A stretch of 64,000 nt of DNA, from positions 147,406 through 211,405 of the forward strand of contig CAYRPN010000002.1 of the NCBI GenBank assembly GCA_964426135.1. The letters are read 5' to 3'. The translations under genes and the position numbers were made by a program. A model generated the notes under the pieces. That model was not told where the DNA came from. It did not search any database and worked only from the letters and a program-made list of their open reading frames with translations. Below are positions 6,744 to 15,391 of the stretch, piece by piece; the stretch's first letter is position 1, and each line of letters begins with the position of its first letter. Source of the DNA: CAYRPN01 sp964426135 (GTDB taxonomy: Bacteria; Planctomycetota; Phycisphaerae; Phycisphaerales; Phycisphaeraceae).

Positions 6744-8927
6744 TCAGCGGATGAACAGCATCTCGCGGTAGGTCGGCAGCGGCCACAGGTCGTCGGCGAC
6801 CAGGCCTTCAAGCACGTCGGCGACGCTGCGGACTTCGAGCATCGCCGGCAGCACTTCATCGCGGAAGTGCTTGGCGTGATCGACCAGCCCGCCGTGAGCC
6901 TCGTGGTTGATCGCCGAGTTGAGCGCGGCAATGCCGGCTTCCAGCTTGGCCACCAGTTCGCCGATGCGTGAAAGCTGGGTGGTGTCCGCGCTGCCCGTGG
7001 CGGTCTTGATCGCCGCCGCGGTGGAGGCGAGCTGGCCCTGGTAGCGGTAGCACGCCGGCAGGATCATCGTCTGGGCGATGTTCAGGCACAGCTTGCTCTC
7101 GGTGGCCACATCTTTGCAGTACCGCTCGACGTAGATGTCGAATCGGCTCTTGGTTTCGCGTTCGCTGAGCACGCCGTATTTCGAGAGCAGTTCGATATGC
7201 GCGGGGATCGCCATTTCCGACAAGGCGTCGACGGTGTTCTTGAGGTTGGGCAGGCCGCGCTTGGCCGCTTCCTTGTGCCAGGCTTCGGAGTAACCGTCGC
7301 CGTTGAACACGATCGCCTTGTGTTCCTTGTAGATCGACTGAATGACCTTCTGGGCGGCGTCGTTGAGCTTCTTCGGATCGCCCTTGGTCGCCTTCTCAAT
7401 CTCGGTGGCGACGTAGTCGAGCGACTCGGCGACGATGGTGTTGAGCACGACCAGCGGGCCGGCGATGGACTGGCTGGAGCCGACGGCGCGGAACTCGAAC
7501 TTGTTGCCGGTGAAGGCGAAGGGGCTGGTGCGGTTGCGGTCGCCGTAGTCCTTGGGCAATGGGGGCAGGGTGTCCACGCCCACGCTCATGAACTGCTTCT
7601 CTTTCGGGCCCTTGGCCTTGCCCTTTTCGATGCTCTCGAACACGTTGGTGAGCATGTCGCCGAGGAAGATGGACACGATCGCCGGCGGAGCCTCGTTGGC
7701 GCCGAGGCGGAAGTCGTTGCCTGCATGTGCGATCGCCACGCGGAGGAGCTTGCTGTACTTGTGCACCGCTCGGATGACCGCGGCGCAGAACACGAGGAAC
7801 TGCATGTTCTCGTGCGGGGTGTCGCCCGGCTCCAGCAGGTTGCCGACCTTCGGGCCGCCCAGCGACCAGTTCAGGTGCTTGCCGCTGCCGTTGATGCCGG
7901 CGAAGGGCTTCTCGTGCAGCAGGCAGGCGAGGCCGTATTTCTCCGCCACGCGGCGAAGCGTGATCATGATGAGCTGCTGATGGTCGGCGGCGACGTTGGC
8001 GTTTTCATAAACGGGGGCGATTTCGTACTGGCTCGGAGCCACTTCGTTGTGGCGCGTTTTGACCGGGATGCCCAGCTTGAACATCTCGCGCTCGGCGTCG
8101 AGCATGCACGCCAGCACGCGCTCGGGAATCACGCCGAAGTACTGGTCCTCAAACTCCTGGCCCTTCGGCGGCTTGGCGCCGAAGAGGCTGCGTCCGCAGA
8201 TGGTCAGGTCGGGCCGGGCGAAGAAGAAGTTGCGGTCGATCAGGAAGTATTCCTGTTCAGGACCGGCGGTGGAGTAGATGTAACCGGGATCGCTGTGGCC
8301 GAAGAGTTTGAGCACGCGGGCCGCCTGCGCGGCGACGGCCTTCATCGATCGCAGCACCGGCGTCTTCTTGTCCAGCGCTTCGCCGGTCCAGGAGACGAAC
8401 GCCGTGGGGATGCACAGGGTGGTGCCGTTGGGGTTTTCGAGAATGTACGCGGGGCTGGTGACGTCCCACGCGGTGTAGCCGCGGGCTTCGAACGTGGCGC
8501 GGATGCCGCCGGAGGGGAAGCTCGACGCGTCCGGTTCGCCCTGGATCAGCACCTTGCCGCTGAACTCAGCGAGCGCGGTGCCGTCGGGCTGCGGATCGAG
8601 GAAGCTGTCGTGCTTCTCGGCGGTGATGCCGGTGAGGGGGAAGAAGACGTGAGCGTAGTGCGTGGCGCCTTTCTCCATGGCCCAGTCGCGCATCGCGGCG
8701 CCGACGATGTCGGCAATGCCCGCGTCGAGCTTGGCGCCTTCCTTGATCGTCTTCTGCAAGGTCTTGTAGACGCCCTTGGGCAAACTCTTCTTCATCTCCG
8801 CTTCGCCAAAAACGTTGGCGCCGAAGATTTCCTGAGCCGGTGTTTCCTTGAAATTCAGCGGCTTTTCAGTGGGCTTGTAATGAGTAATGGCGGCGATGGC
8901 GGCCTGACGGGCGTTCACTGGCGTCAT
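6744..8927 (-). CDS. glnN: Glutamine synthetase type III
   Basis: ATP-dependent ligation of glutamate and ammonia to glutamine. The 727-aa length from ATG 8927 fits the GlnN type, which is much longer than GlnA type I. Family signatures are visible: HYAHVFFPLTG, EKHDSFL, an ATP-binding region with GINGSGKHLNWS, and GNDFRLGANEAPPA. ATG 8927 has AGGAG 11 nt upstream and opens MTPVNARQAAI; earlier in-frame codons have no family character. It is the only nitrogen-assimilation gene here and stands alone, with 368 bp to the upstream FucU gene. A repeated TTCAAGGCA element upstream may carry its regulation. Confidence 0.96.
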   Translation of the reverse strand: MTPVNARQAAIAAITHYKPTEKPLNFKETPAQEIFGANVFGEAEMKKSLPKGVYKTLQKTIKEGAKLDAGIADIVGAAMRDWAMEKGATHYAHVFFPLTGITAEKHDSFLDPQPDGTALAEFSGKVLIQGEPDASSFPSGGIRATFEARGYTAWDVTSPAYILENPNGTTLCIPTAFVSWTGEALDKKTPVLRSMKAVAAQAARVLKLFGHSDPGYIYSTAGPEQEYFLIDRNFFFARPDLTICGRSLFGAKPPKGQEFEDQYFGVIPERVLACMLDAEREMFKLGIPVKTRHNEVAPSQYEIAPVYENANVAADHQQLIMITLRRVAEKYGLACLLHEKPFAGINGSGKHLNWSLGGPKVGNLLEPGDTPHENMQFLVFCAAVIRAVHKYSKLLRVAIAHAGNDFRLGANEAPPAIVSIFLGDMLTNVFESIEKGKAKGPKEKQFMSVGVDTLPPLPKDYGDRNRTSPFAFTGNKFEFRAVGSSQSIAGPLVVLNTIVAESLDYVATEIEKATKGDPKKLNDAAQKVIQSIYKEHKAIVFNGDGYSEAWHKEAAKRGLPNLKNTVDALSEMAIPAHIELLSKYGVLSERETKSRFDIYVERYCKDVATESKLCLNIAQTMILPACYRYQGQLASTAAAIKTATGSADTTQLSRIGELVAKLEAGIAALNSAINHEAHGGLVDHAKHFRDEVLPAMLEVRSVADVLEGLVADDLWPLPTYREMLFIR

Positions 8928-9118
8928 GGGTGGACCACTCCTGGAGTAAAGTGCGGAAAAAGCGAACACAAAACACTTGGTTGGTACCAAGCACGAGTCG
9001 TTGTTAATGCAAGAATCATGCCGCATCCGATAACAGGGCATACCTCATGGTAAACTATTATCTTGGATGAGGTTAGAAACTTAGGAATCGCAGTCGTCTC
9101 ACCTGAATCGGGCTGGGG

Positions 9119-9180
9119 TGCCTTGAATGTGGGCAAATGGCCTGTTAAGTAGCCTGGCTGTGCCTTGAAAATAGGCACAG
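9119..9180 (-). promoter_or_regulatory. Repeated motif and hairpin upstream of glutamine synthetase
   Basis: TGCCTTGAA occurs at 9119-9127 and 9161-9169, exactly 42 bp (four helical turns) apart, in the 368-bp leader of glnN. The second copy forms the left part of a 7-bp hairpin CTGTGCC-N9-GGCACAG (9158-9180). The spacing suggests an activator or repressor binding to one DNA face. No sigma54 promoter was found. Confidence 0.4.
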
Positions 9181-9295
9181 TGCCTGCCTGAAAACAACTC
9201 CTTCGTTTCAAGCGCATGCATGGTCCCAGCGACCAAGGCTTGGGTTGGGAGATTACAGAACCGGCGGCGTTACGCAAGTCTGTTAAGCCAACCGG

Positions 9296-9742
9296 TCAGT
9301 CCATCCGCACGCCGATGTGCAGCAGGATGTTCGCGTACCTCTGCTGGTCAGCGGTCTGCACAGTCAAAATATGATCGGGCGTCGCCACGGCTTTGTAGAA
9401 ATCCCATTTCTCGATCGGCTCCAACTTGAGCTTCAACTTCGCCGCTTTCATCGTCGCGCGGTACTCGTTCCACACCGGCGGGTCCTCCGTCAGTGCGTAC
9501 TGGCCGCTCGTCTCGTACATCATCGTGTTGATCTGCTCAATCGGCGCGACGGAGAGAATCGCCTCCAGCACCTGATTGCACGTGACCAGTCCCGGCATCA
9601 GATTCAAATGCACGAGCTCGGCGTTCGGCCCCTTCTTGCTCGACGCGGGGTAGTTGCCGTCGGCGATGAGGATCGAGCCGTGATGACCGGCACGGGCAAG
9701 CGCCGCAAGAATCTGTGGATGGATGAGTTTGGTTTTGAGCAT
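9296..9742 (-). CDS. RbsD/FucU family sugar mutarotase
   Basis: The 148-aa protein begins with LIHPQILAALARAGHHG followed by ILIADGNYP, the active-site region of the RbsD/FucU family, which interconverts sugar anomers (fucose, ribose). The FucU branch is more likely from the length and the GHHGSILIADGN motif with catalytic His. The C-terminus has the oligomer-forming YANILLHIGV. ATG 9742 is the natural start, with only a weak GGAA upstream. No sugar kinase or transporter is adjacent. Confidence 0.88.
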   Translation of the reverse strand: MLKTKLIHPQILAALARAGHHGSILIADGNYPASSKKGPNAELVHLNLMPGLVTCNQVLEAILSVAPIEQINTMMYETSGQYALTEDPPVWNEYRATMKAAKLKLKLEPIEKWDFYKAVATPDHILTVQTADQQRYANILLHIGVRMD

Positions 9743-9959
9743 GGGTGTTTCCGTGAATGACGACTTGCTGCAGCGGGCTGGGCAGGGAGGATCGAGTTCA
9801 CAAGACTGCCAGGTTACGCAAGCCGTGAATCATAATGTGTTGCGGCCGTTTCGACATGAGCCGGCGGACCCACTCGGCTCGGCTCGACTTCTTGAACGGA
9901 CATCGCGCATTGCCGCCTCTGTCGCGGCGCGCTATCCGGCATCCGTTACACTGCTTCTC

Positions 9960-11051
9960 ATGCGTCCCATCATCGATTCCCATCTGGACTTGGCCTGGTG
10001 TGCGGTGCATTTCAATCGGGATCTGACCCGCACGGTGTCGGAGATTCGCGAGCGTGAAAAGGAGATGACCGACGAGCCGGCACGCGGGAAAAACACGCTG
10101 ACGTTGCCCGAACTGAAAAGGGCGGGCATCGGTTTGTGTGTCGCGACCCTTCTGGCCCGCGGCGGGCCGAAGCAGGCGGTCAAGCGCATTTATGGCCGGA
10201 CGGACCTCGATTACGCCACGCAGGAAATCGCTCACTGTCACGCCAAGGCGCAGCTCGCGTACTACGAGTTGCTTCAGAAGCAGGGGCTGTTGCGCTTCAT
10301 CCGTAACCGTGCTGATTTCGACACGCATTGGAGCAATCTGCAGATGCTCGGCGCCGAGGCTTGTCCGCTGGGCATCATCCTCAGCATGGAAGGCGCCGAC
10401 CCGATCGTCACCGTGGATCAGGCGCACGAGTGGTGGAGCCTCGGCCTGCGCGCCGTCGGCCTGGCACACTACGGCGTCGGGCAGTACGCCTACGGCACCG
10501 CGGTGGAGGGGCCGCTCTCCGCGAAGGGCCGCGAACTGCTGGGCGTTTTCAAGCAGCTCGGCATGATCAACGACGCCACGCATCTGTGCGACATCAGTTT
10601 TTTCGAGGCGCTCGATCTCGTCGAAGGCCCTTGGCTGGCGAGCCATCACAACTGCCGGGCGCTGGTGCCCGGTGATCGCCAGCTCACCGATCAGCAGATC
10701 AAGCTGCTGATCTCGCGCGGCGCCGTCATCGGCGCGGCCCTCGATGCCTGGATGCTCTACCCCGGTTGGATTCGCGGCAAGACGCAGCCGAGCGTCGTCA
10801 GCCTCGAAGCGGTGGCGGACCATATGGATCACGTCTGCCAGTTGGCGGGCAACGCGAAACACAGCGCCATCGGCAGCGATCTCGACGGCGGCTTCGGCAT
10901 CGAGCAGACGCCGCACGACCTCGACACGATCACCGACCTGCAGAAGCTCGCCGACATCCTCGTCAGGCGCGGCTACAGCGACGCGGACATCGACGGTATC
11001 TTCTTCGGCAACTGGCTGCGCTTCTTCCGCGCGGCACTGCCGGCGAAGTGA
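9960..11051 (+). CDS. Membrane dipeptidase family (peptidase M19)
   Basis: Zinc-dependent dipeptidase of the amidohydrolase fold. The N-terminal metal motif is DSHLDLAW (HxD), an internal metal-bridging Glu is in LSMEGADP, histidines lie in LTHxG-like positions (VGLAHYG, LASHHNCRAL), and GSDLDGGFG is the family's hallmark near the end. The start is ATG 9960 (MRPIIDSH); the frame is open to 9723 but those residues are not family-like. No strong ribosome binding site is seen. Length is 363 aa, normal for M19. RidA follows 188 bp downstream on the same strand. Confidence 0.9.
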   Translation: MRPIIDSHLDLAWCAVHFNRDLTRTVSEIREREKEMTDEPARGKNTLTLPELKRAGIGLCVATLLARGGPKQAVKRIYGRTDLDYATQEIAHCHAKAQLAYYELLQKQGLLRFIRNRADFDTHWSNLQMLGAEACPLGIILSMEGADPIVTVDQAHEWWSLGLRAVGLAHYGVGQYAYGTAVEGPLSAKGRELLGVFKQLGMINDATHLCDISFFEALDLVEGPWLASHHNCRALVPGDRQLTDQQIKLLISRGAVIGAALDAWMLYPGWIRGKTQPSVVSLEAVADHMDHVCQLAGNAKHSAIGSDLDGGFGIEQTPHDLDTITDLQKLADILVRRGYSDADIDGIFFGNWLRFFRAALPAK

Positions 11052-11062
11052 TTCAGACAGGA

Positions 11063-11217
11063 TTGACCACCGAGACACCGAGTACACCGAGGAAAGAATA
11101 ATGCAGAGCAGAATGGAGTATCGAGATACCAGCACCACGTTCTGATCTTTCTTCCGGTCCTTCGCTCTCTTTGCTCTTCTTTTCCGATCTCGGTTCTCTC
11201 GGTGTCTCGGCGGTCAA
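11063..11217. repeat. Inverted repeat pair with period-9 ACACCGAG units
   Basis: The left end (11063-11090) reads TTGACCACCGAGACACCGAG and the right end (11194-11217) reads CTCGGTGTCTCGGCGGTCAA, near-perfect complements about 105 bp apart. The left arm also contains three ACACCGAG-type units. It may be a small non-autonomous element; no coding frame is convincing inside. Confidence 0.65.
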
Positions 11218-11239
11218 ACTCTTTTCTTGGAGCAACGAT

Positions 11240-11707
11240 ATGAGCACACGCGATCAGAAACTCGAATCCCTCGGCTATCCGCTCGACCACGTGCCCGGCC
11301 GCGGCGCGATCTATCGCCCCGTCGTCATCGATGGCACAACGATCTACGTTTCCGGCTGCGTTCCGTTCGATGGCGCGATGCTGATGAGCAAGGGCAAGGT
11401 GCCTTCGCAGGTTCCGCTGGCTGCCGCGCAAAAGGCCGCCGCCCTGTGTGCCGCCAACCTGCTGCGGCTGCTGCGAAAGGAACTCGGCACGCTGGATCGC
11501 GTCGAGCGCGTGCTGAAGCTCTTCGGCATGGTCAACAGCGATCTCGACTTCACCGACCAACACCTGGTCATCAACGGCGCCTCGCAACTCATGCTCGATG
11601 TGCTGGGCGATGACGCGGGCCTGGGCGCCCGCAGTGCGGTCGGCATGGCAGCGTTGCCGCTGGGTGCGAGCGTGGAAGTGGAAGGCGTTTTCAAGCTGGC
11701 GAAGTGA
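11240..11707 (+). CDS. RidA/YjgF-like protein
   Basis: 155-aa member of the YjgF/YER057c/UK114 superfamily; canonical RidA hydrolyses reactive enamine/imine intermediates of amino acid metabolism. The sequence matches the longer subgroup often annotated endoribonuclease L-PSP: IYVSGCVPFDG, AAQKAAALCAANLLRLL, VLKLFGMVNSD, ARSAVGMAALPLGASVEVEG. The Arg in GARSAVG occupies the usual catalytic-Arg position. ATG 11240 has GGAG 7 nt upstream; the frame upstream to 11171 is unlike the family. Probably cytoplasmic; may be co-transcribed with the dipeptidase. Confidence 0.9.
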   Translation: MSTRDQKLESLGYPLDHVPGRGAIYRPVVIDGTTIYVSGCVPFDGAMLMSKGKVPSQVPLAAAQKAAALCAANLLRLLRKELGTLDRVERVLKLFGMVNSDLDFTDQHLVINGASQLMLDVLGDDAGLGARSAVGMAALPLGASVEVEGVFKLAK

Positions 11708-11761
11708 GAAGTCGTTCCTGGCGATGAGGTGATGCCGAAGGGGGCTGCCAGTTCCCGAGCA

Positions 11762-14002
11762 TCACGGCTTCATCTCCCGCCCGCTCAGCAGGTACTCCCA
11801 CACCGCGCCGAACTGCTTTCGCGCGTCGCCTTCAAAAAGATCGGTGAACGGTGTGAGCCCCTCGTCGTTGGCGAACTGCGGCATGCGCGTGTTCTGCTGC
11901 AAACGCGAGGGCTTGAGCATCCATCGCGTGTAGAAGTCTTTCCGCAGTCGCTCCTTCACGTAGATGAAGTTCGGCCCCTGCGCCTCGAACACATTCGTCG
12001 CCGGCGCATTGCCGATGCCGTGGCACTGCACGCAACTGAAGCCGCCATCCTTGCCGATCAGTCGCTTGCCAAGCTTCGCCAGTTCCGCGTCCGGTCCCGG
12101 TTCCGCCGGCGCGACCGGTGACAACCCGTGCTGCAGCGCAAGGCCGCGCGAGAGTCCCGCCGCCCGCGCGGGGAACGCCGGCATCCGTGCCGTCAGCCAG
12201 GGACGCACCTTGTATTCCAGCTTGCCGCCGAGGAATTGCTCCATCCACTGCGGCTTGAGTTTATCGCCGAACCACGTCAGGTCGGGCCTCGACTGATCGA
12301 TCTGCGGCTCCTTCACTTCCTCTTCGTTGCCGAAGCCATCGTCCTGTTTGGGCTTGGACTGCTTCGGCTTCGTGCCCGGTTGCTCGACGATCAGGGAAGC
12401 GACTTCCGTTTCATGCTGCGACCAGCGATCGGTGTCGCCATCGTATTTGTGGCATGCGTTGCAGTTGAGTGCGCGAATCTGCCGCGTGGCGAACTCGGCG
12501 GGCGTGTCGCGCCGCAGGGAATCAAACGCGCCCGCTCTGGCGAAGGCGCGCAGCGCCTCGCGATGAGTCCCGTTTAACGCGAAATCCGGCGCTTTGCCCA
12601 TGGCCTCGGCCTTGTCCGCGAGGCAGCCCTTGCTCCAGTCGCCGGCGATGATCTTCTCCAGCGGCGGCGAAATGAACTTGTTCTCCAGCTTGGGAATCGC
12701 ATGGCAACTGGCGCAGCCGGAGGTCTGAAACATCATCTGCCCCTGGGCTGCGGCAGGCCCGCGCCCCGGCGGCGGGCCGGGAATCGCCGGCGCCGCCTCG
12801 CCGGGCAGCGAGAGCAGGAACGCGGCGATCTGGTTCGCCTCCTGTTTCGACAGGTTGAAATTCGGCATGCGGATCCATGCGTAATGGGCCTGCGGGTCAA
12901 GCAGAAAATCGCGCAGGGCCTCGCGCTGCCATTTCGCATGGACGTACTTCAAAGTGACGCGCGACTGGCCCGCCGAGGGGGTCGCCGCGGCAGGCTGCTT
13001 GGATTCATTCTGATTCGCCTCCGCCTTCGCGCCCGGCAGCGTGTGACAGCCGATGCAGCCGAGCGTGGCGAAGTGATGGCCGCCTGCGGTGATCGACGCC
13101 TTGTCGTCAGGGACAGGTTCACGCTTGCCGGCCGCCGCGGGATCGCCCAGCGTGGCCAGATACGCGGCGATGCCCCCGGCCCAGCCTCCGCCGCCTGCGC
13201 CGCCGCCGGGGCGCTGGCCGGTCATGGCGGCGTGGTGTGCTGCGTGCATGGCGGGCATCGAAGCGTCAGGACGCAGCGACTTCGGGTCGGCGATCCAAGC
13301 CTCCATCCATGCTTCATTGAGGCGCAGCCCCGCGGTGGAAAGATCGGGCGCATCCGTGGCCAGTTCCGCCATGCGCGTCGCTTCGTCGCCCAGCAGCTTC
13401 GCATCCGCCGGTGCGTGGCACTTCACGCAGCGCATCGAAGCGAACAGCTCGCGTCCCTGCCGCACCGCGATGCTTGCAGACTGCGTCAGCTTGGCCGGAT
13501 CGCAGGTCAGTGCGGTAGGCGGCACCGGCTCGCGCGGGAACTCGTCGCTCTGCCAGTAGAGGCGGAACTCCGCATCGCTCTTGCCGGATGGAAACTCGTA
13601 CTCCACGAGCAGCGCGTTGGGGCCTTTGTTCAGGCGAATGCGATCCGTCGCCGGCGTCTTTGCAAGGTCTTCGTCCGTCGATTCGAGGATCACGTTGCCG
13701 TTGAGCGTGACCTTCGCTTTGCCCCGGCCTTCCATGCTGAGGATGTATCGTCCGCGGAGGCCGACGTTGATCGCGCCTTCAAAGGTGGCTCGCTTGGCTT
13801 CGGGCAACAGCGCCGACGCCGGCTGTCCTCGCGGCACCTGGAGCGCCACCAAACGCACCAACTGTGCGTCGGTCTGTCTGCCGTCGGCGCTGTGCAGCGT
13901 GAGGATCGCCCCGCGCGTCTCCGACGGCGCGGCATCTTCGGCGAACGATGCGCCGGCGAACAGAGCAAGCGATGCGAAAACGAGAAGATCGCGTGTGATC
14001 AT
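11762..14002 (-). CDS. Secreted pentaheme c-type cytochrome
   Basis: The 746-aa protein starts with a signal peptide (FASLALFAGASFA) and has five CxxCH haem motifs in order: CVKCH, CIGCH, CASCH, CNACH and CVQCH. The region before the first haem (residues about 30-160) looks like a beta-rich carbohydrate-binding or PA14-like domain (YILSMEGRGKAKVTLNGN). A Gly-rich stretch (GGGAGGGGWAGG) lies between haems 1 and 2, and a charged insert (PKQSKPKQDDGFG) follows haem 4. Large cytochromes of this layout are abundant in planctomycetes and often accompany polysaccharide degradation; the substrate here is unknown. Confidence 0.88.
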   Translation of the reverse strand: MITRDLLVFASLALFAGASFAEDAAPSETRGAILTLHSADGRQTDAQLVRLVALQVPRGQPASALLPEAKRATFEGAINVGLRGRYILSMEGRGKAKVTLNGNVILESTDEDLAKTPATDRIRLNKGPNALLVEYEFPSGKSDAEFRLYWQSDEFPREPVPPTALTCDPAKLTQSASIAVRQGRELFASMRCVKCHAPADAKLLGDEATRMAELATDAPDLSTAGLRLNEAWMEAWIADPKSLRPDASMPAMHAAHHAAMTGQRPGGGAGGGGWAGGIAAYLATLGDPAAAGKREPVPDDKASITAGGHHFATLGCIGCHTLPGAKAEANQNESKQPAAATPSAGQSRVTLKYVHAKWQREALRDFLLDPQAHYAWIRMPNFNLSKQEANQIAAFLLSLPGEAAPAIPGPPPGRGPAAAQGQMMFQTSGCASCHAIPKLENKFISPPLEKIIAGDWSKGCLADKAEAMGKAPDFALNGTHREALRAFARAGAFDSLRRDTPAEFATRQIRALNCNACHKYDGDTDRWSQHETEVASLIVEQPGTKPKQSKPKQDDGFGNEEEVKEPQIDQSRPDLTWFGDKLKPQWMEQFLGGKLEYKVRPWLTARMPAFPARAAGLSRGLALQHGLSPVAPAEPGPDAELAKLGKRLIGKDGGFSCVQCHGIGNAPATNVFEAQGPNFIYVKERLRKDFYTRWMLKPSRLQQNTRMPQFANDEGLTPFTDLFEGDARKQFGAVWEYLLSGREMKP

Positions 14003-14296
14003 GACACCACGATAGTAGCGATGCGCTCAGGTCAGGCCGAGTCAAACAGTCCCGTCCGCGCATCAAGGGCGCGGCGCATCCATGCGTTGAACCGTTCATT
14101 TCACGGGATGAATCTCGGGCAGAGGCTCCAAACACGCAAAGTGATCGGCTTTACTCCGCGACTTCTGCGCCTTTGCGAGAGCTACGAAACGTTCAGGTTC
14201 TACATCCGTGGTTCCTGGAGCGCCGGTTCATGAGAGCCTCGCGGACAGAGCCCGACCGTTGGTCAATGCGGCCCTGTTGTGCGAAGCCATTCCCAG
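14003..14296. other. Intergenic, one degenerate palindrome arm
   Basis: No gene is seen in these 294 bp. At 14233-14262 GCCTCGCGGACAGAGCCCGACCG resembles one arm of the 3731-3814 inverted repeat, but without its partner. Confidence 0.5.
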
Positions 14297-15307
14297 TCAC
14301 TTCTTCTCCACCACCCAGATGTTCCGATACCGCACGGGATTGCCGTGATCCTGCAGATGGATCGGCCCCGGCTCTTTGCCTTCCTTCACCGGTGCCGCCG
14401 TCGTACCCTTGGGCAGTTCCACATCTTTGTGGACGATGACGCCGTTATGTTTCACCGTGATTTTCGCGTTGGCGGTTTTCTTGCCGGTGTCGTCGAATTT
14501 CGCCGCGGTGTAGTCCACGTCGTAAGTCTGCCACGTGAGCGGGGGGAGCGCCATGTTCACGTCGGGATCCTTGATCGTGTAGATGCCGCCGCACTCGTTG
14601 TTCCTGCCCTCGAGTCCGAAGCTGTCGAGCATTTGCACTTCGTAGCGTCCCTGCAGATACAGGCCGCTGTTGCCGCGTCCTTGTCCGCGCTTGTTGGGTT
14701 CAAAAGGAATGCGGAACTCGATGTGCATCGAGAAATCCTGGAACGTGCTCTTGCTGTTGAGTCCTTGCATGAGCAGGCCGTCCTTCGTCACCTTCTTGTC
14801 GCCTTCCTTGAAGTCGTTGGTCTTGCCGTCGAAGAGGATGACGGCACCCTCGGGCGGCTTGGCGCCGAGCGTGGGGCTCTTGCGCTCCACTTTCTTCAGC
14901 GTGCCCACGGGGTCGCCGTTCTTGTTGGTGACGACAATCGCACCGTCCTTGAGGTCGCCGACGAGATCCGTCGATTCGAAATGCACGACGCCGTTCTTCA
15001 GTTCGCCTTGATGGCGCTCGGGCTTCTTGCCGGCCTTGTCCCATCCGTCGCCGGGCAGCCCGCCGTGATATCCGACGCACTCGAATTTGCCGTTCCCCAG
15101 GGCGATGACCTGGGCGCCGACTTTTTCGGGGCCGTTCTCCCCTTTGAATTCGCCGGCATACTCGCCTTGGATCGCGAAGTCGGTACTCTCCTTCGCTTTT
15201 TCCGGATCGTCGTAGACCGGATCTTTGTTCTGAGCGTTAGAGATGTTGCAGGCAGGCGCGAGAATTGCGACGACAAGGCACAGTGCGGCGCGCGAGAACA
15301 AATGCAT
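14297..15307 (-). CDS. DUF1080 (3-keto-disaccharide hydrolase-like) secreted protein
   Basis: 336-aa exported protein. The signal region ends LAPAC-NISNAQ, so it is either a lipoprotein (C at about 20) or cleaved at SNA-Q. The first 150 residues form a beta domain (EYAGEFKGENGPEKVG), and the C-terminal about 190 residues are DUF1080: VILFDGKT near its start, GNSGLYLQGRYEVQMLDS, CGGIY, PIHLQDHGNPVRYRNIWV at the end. This fold resembles concanavalin-type glycosidases; some members hydrolyse 3-keto-glycosides. ATG 15307 has GGAGA upstream. It is transcribed divergently from the SUMF1 lipoprotein across 84 bp. Confidence 0.92.
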   Translation of the reverse strand: MHLFSRAALCLVVAILAPACNISNAQNKDPVYDDPEKAKESTDFAIQGEYAGEFKGENGPEKVGAQVIALGNGKFECVGYHGGLPGDGWDKAGKKPERHQGELKNGVVHFESTDLVGDLKDGAIVVTNKNGDPVGTLKKVERKSPTLGAKPPEGAVILFDGKTNDFKEGDKKVTKDGLLMQGLNSKSTFQDFSMHIEFRIPFEPNKRGQGRGNSGLYLQGRYEVQMLDSFGLEGRNNECGGIYTIKDPDVNMALPPLTWQTYDVDYTAAKFDDTGKKTANAKITVKHNGVIVHKDVELPKGTTAAPVKEGKEPGPIHLQDHGNPVRYRNIWVVEKK

Positions 15308-15391
15308 CGAGGTTCTCCGGATGAGGATGAAGGAGGCTGGCGATTCGTGTCGATAACGCTGGAGCATTGTAGCGAACCAGTGGAGGCAGCT

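Noticed and set aside
7197..9053. 618-codon open frame opposite glutamine synthetase
   Set aside because: It mirrors a strongly conserved gene and arises from high-GC third positions; the predicted protein is composition-biased and unlike any family.
9798..11138. 446-codon frame opposite the M19 dipeptidase
   Set aside because: Shadow of a conserved gene; no ribosome binding site or domain.
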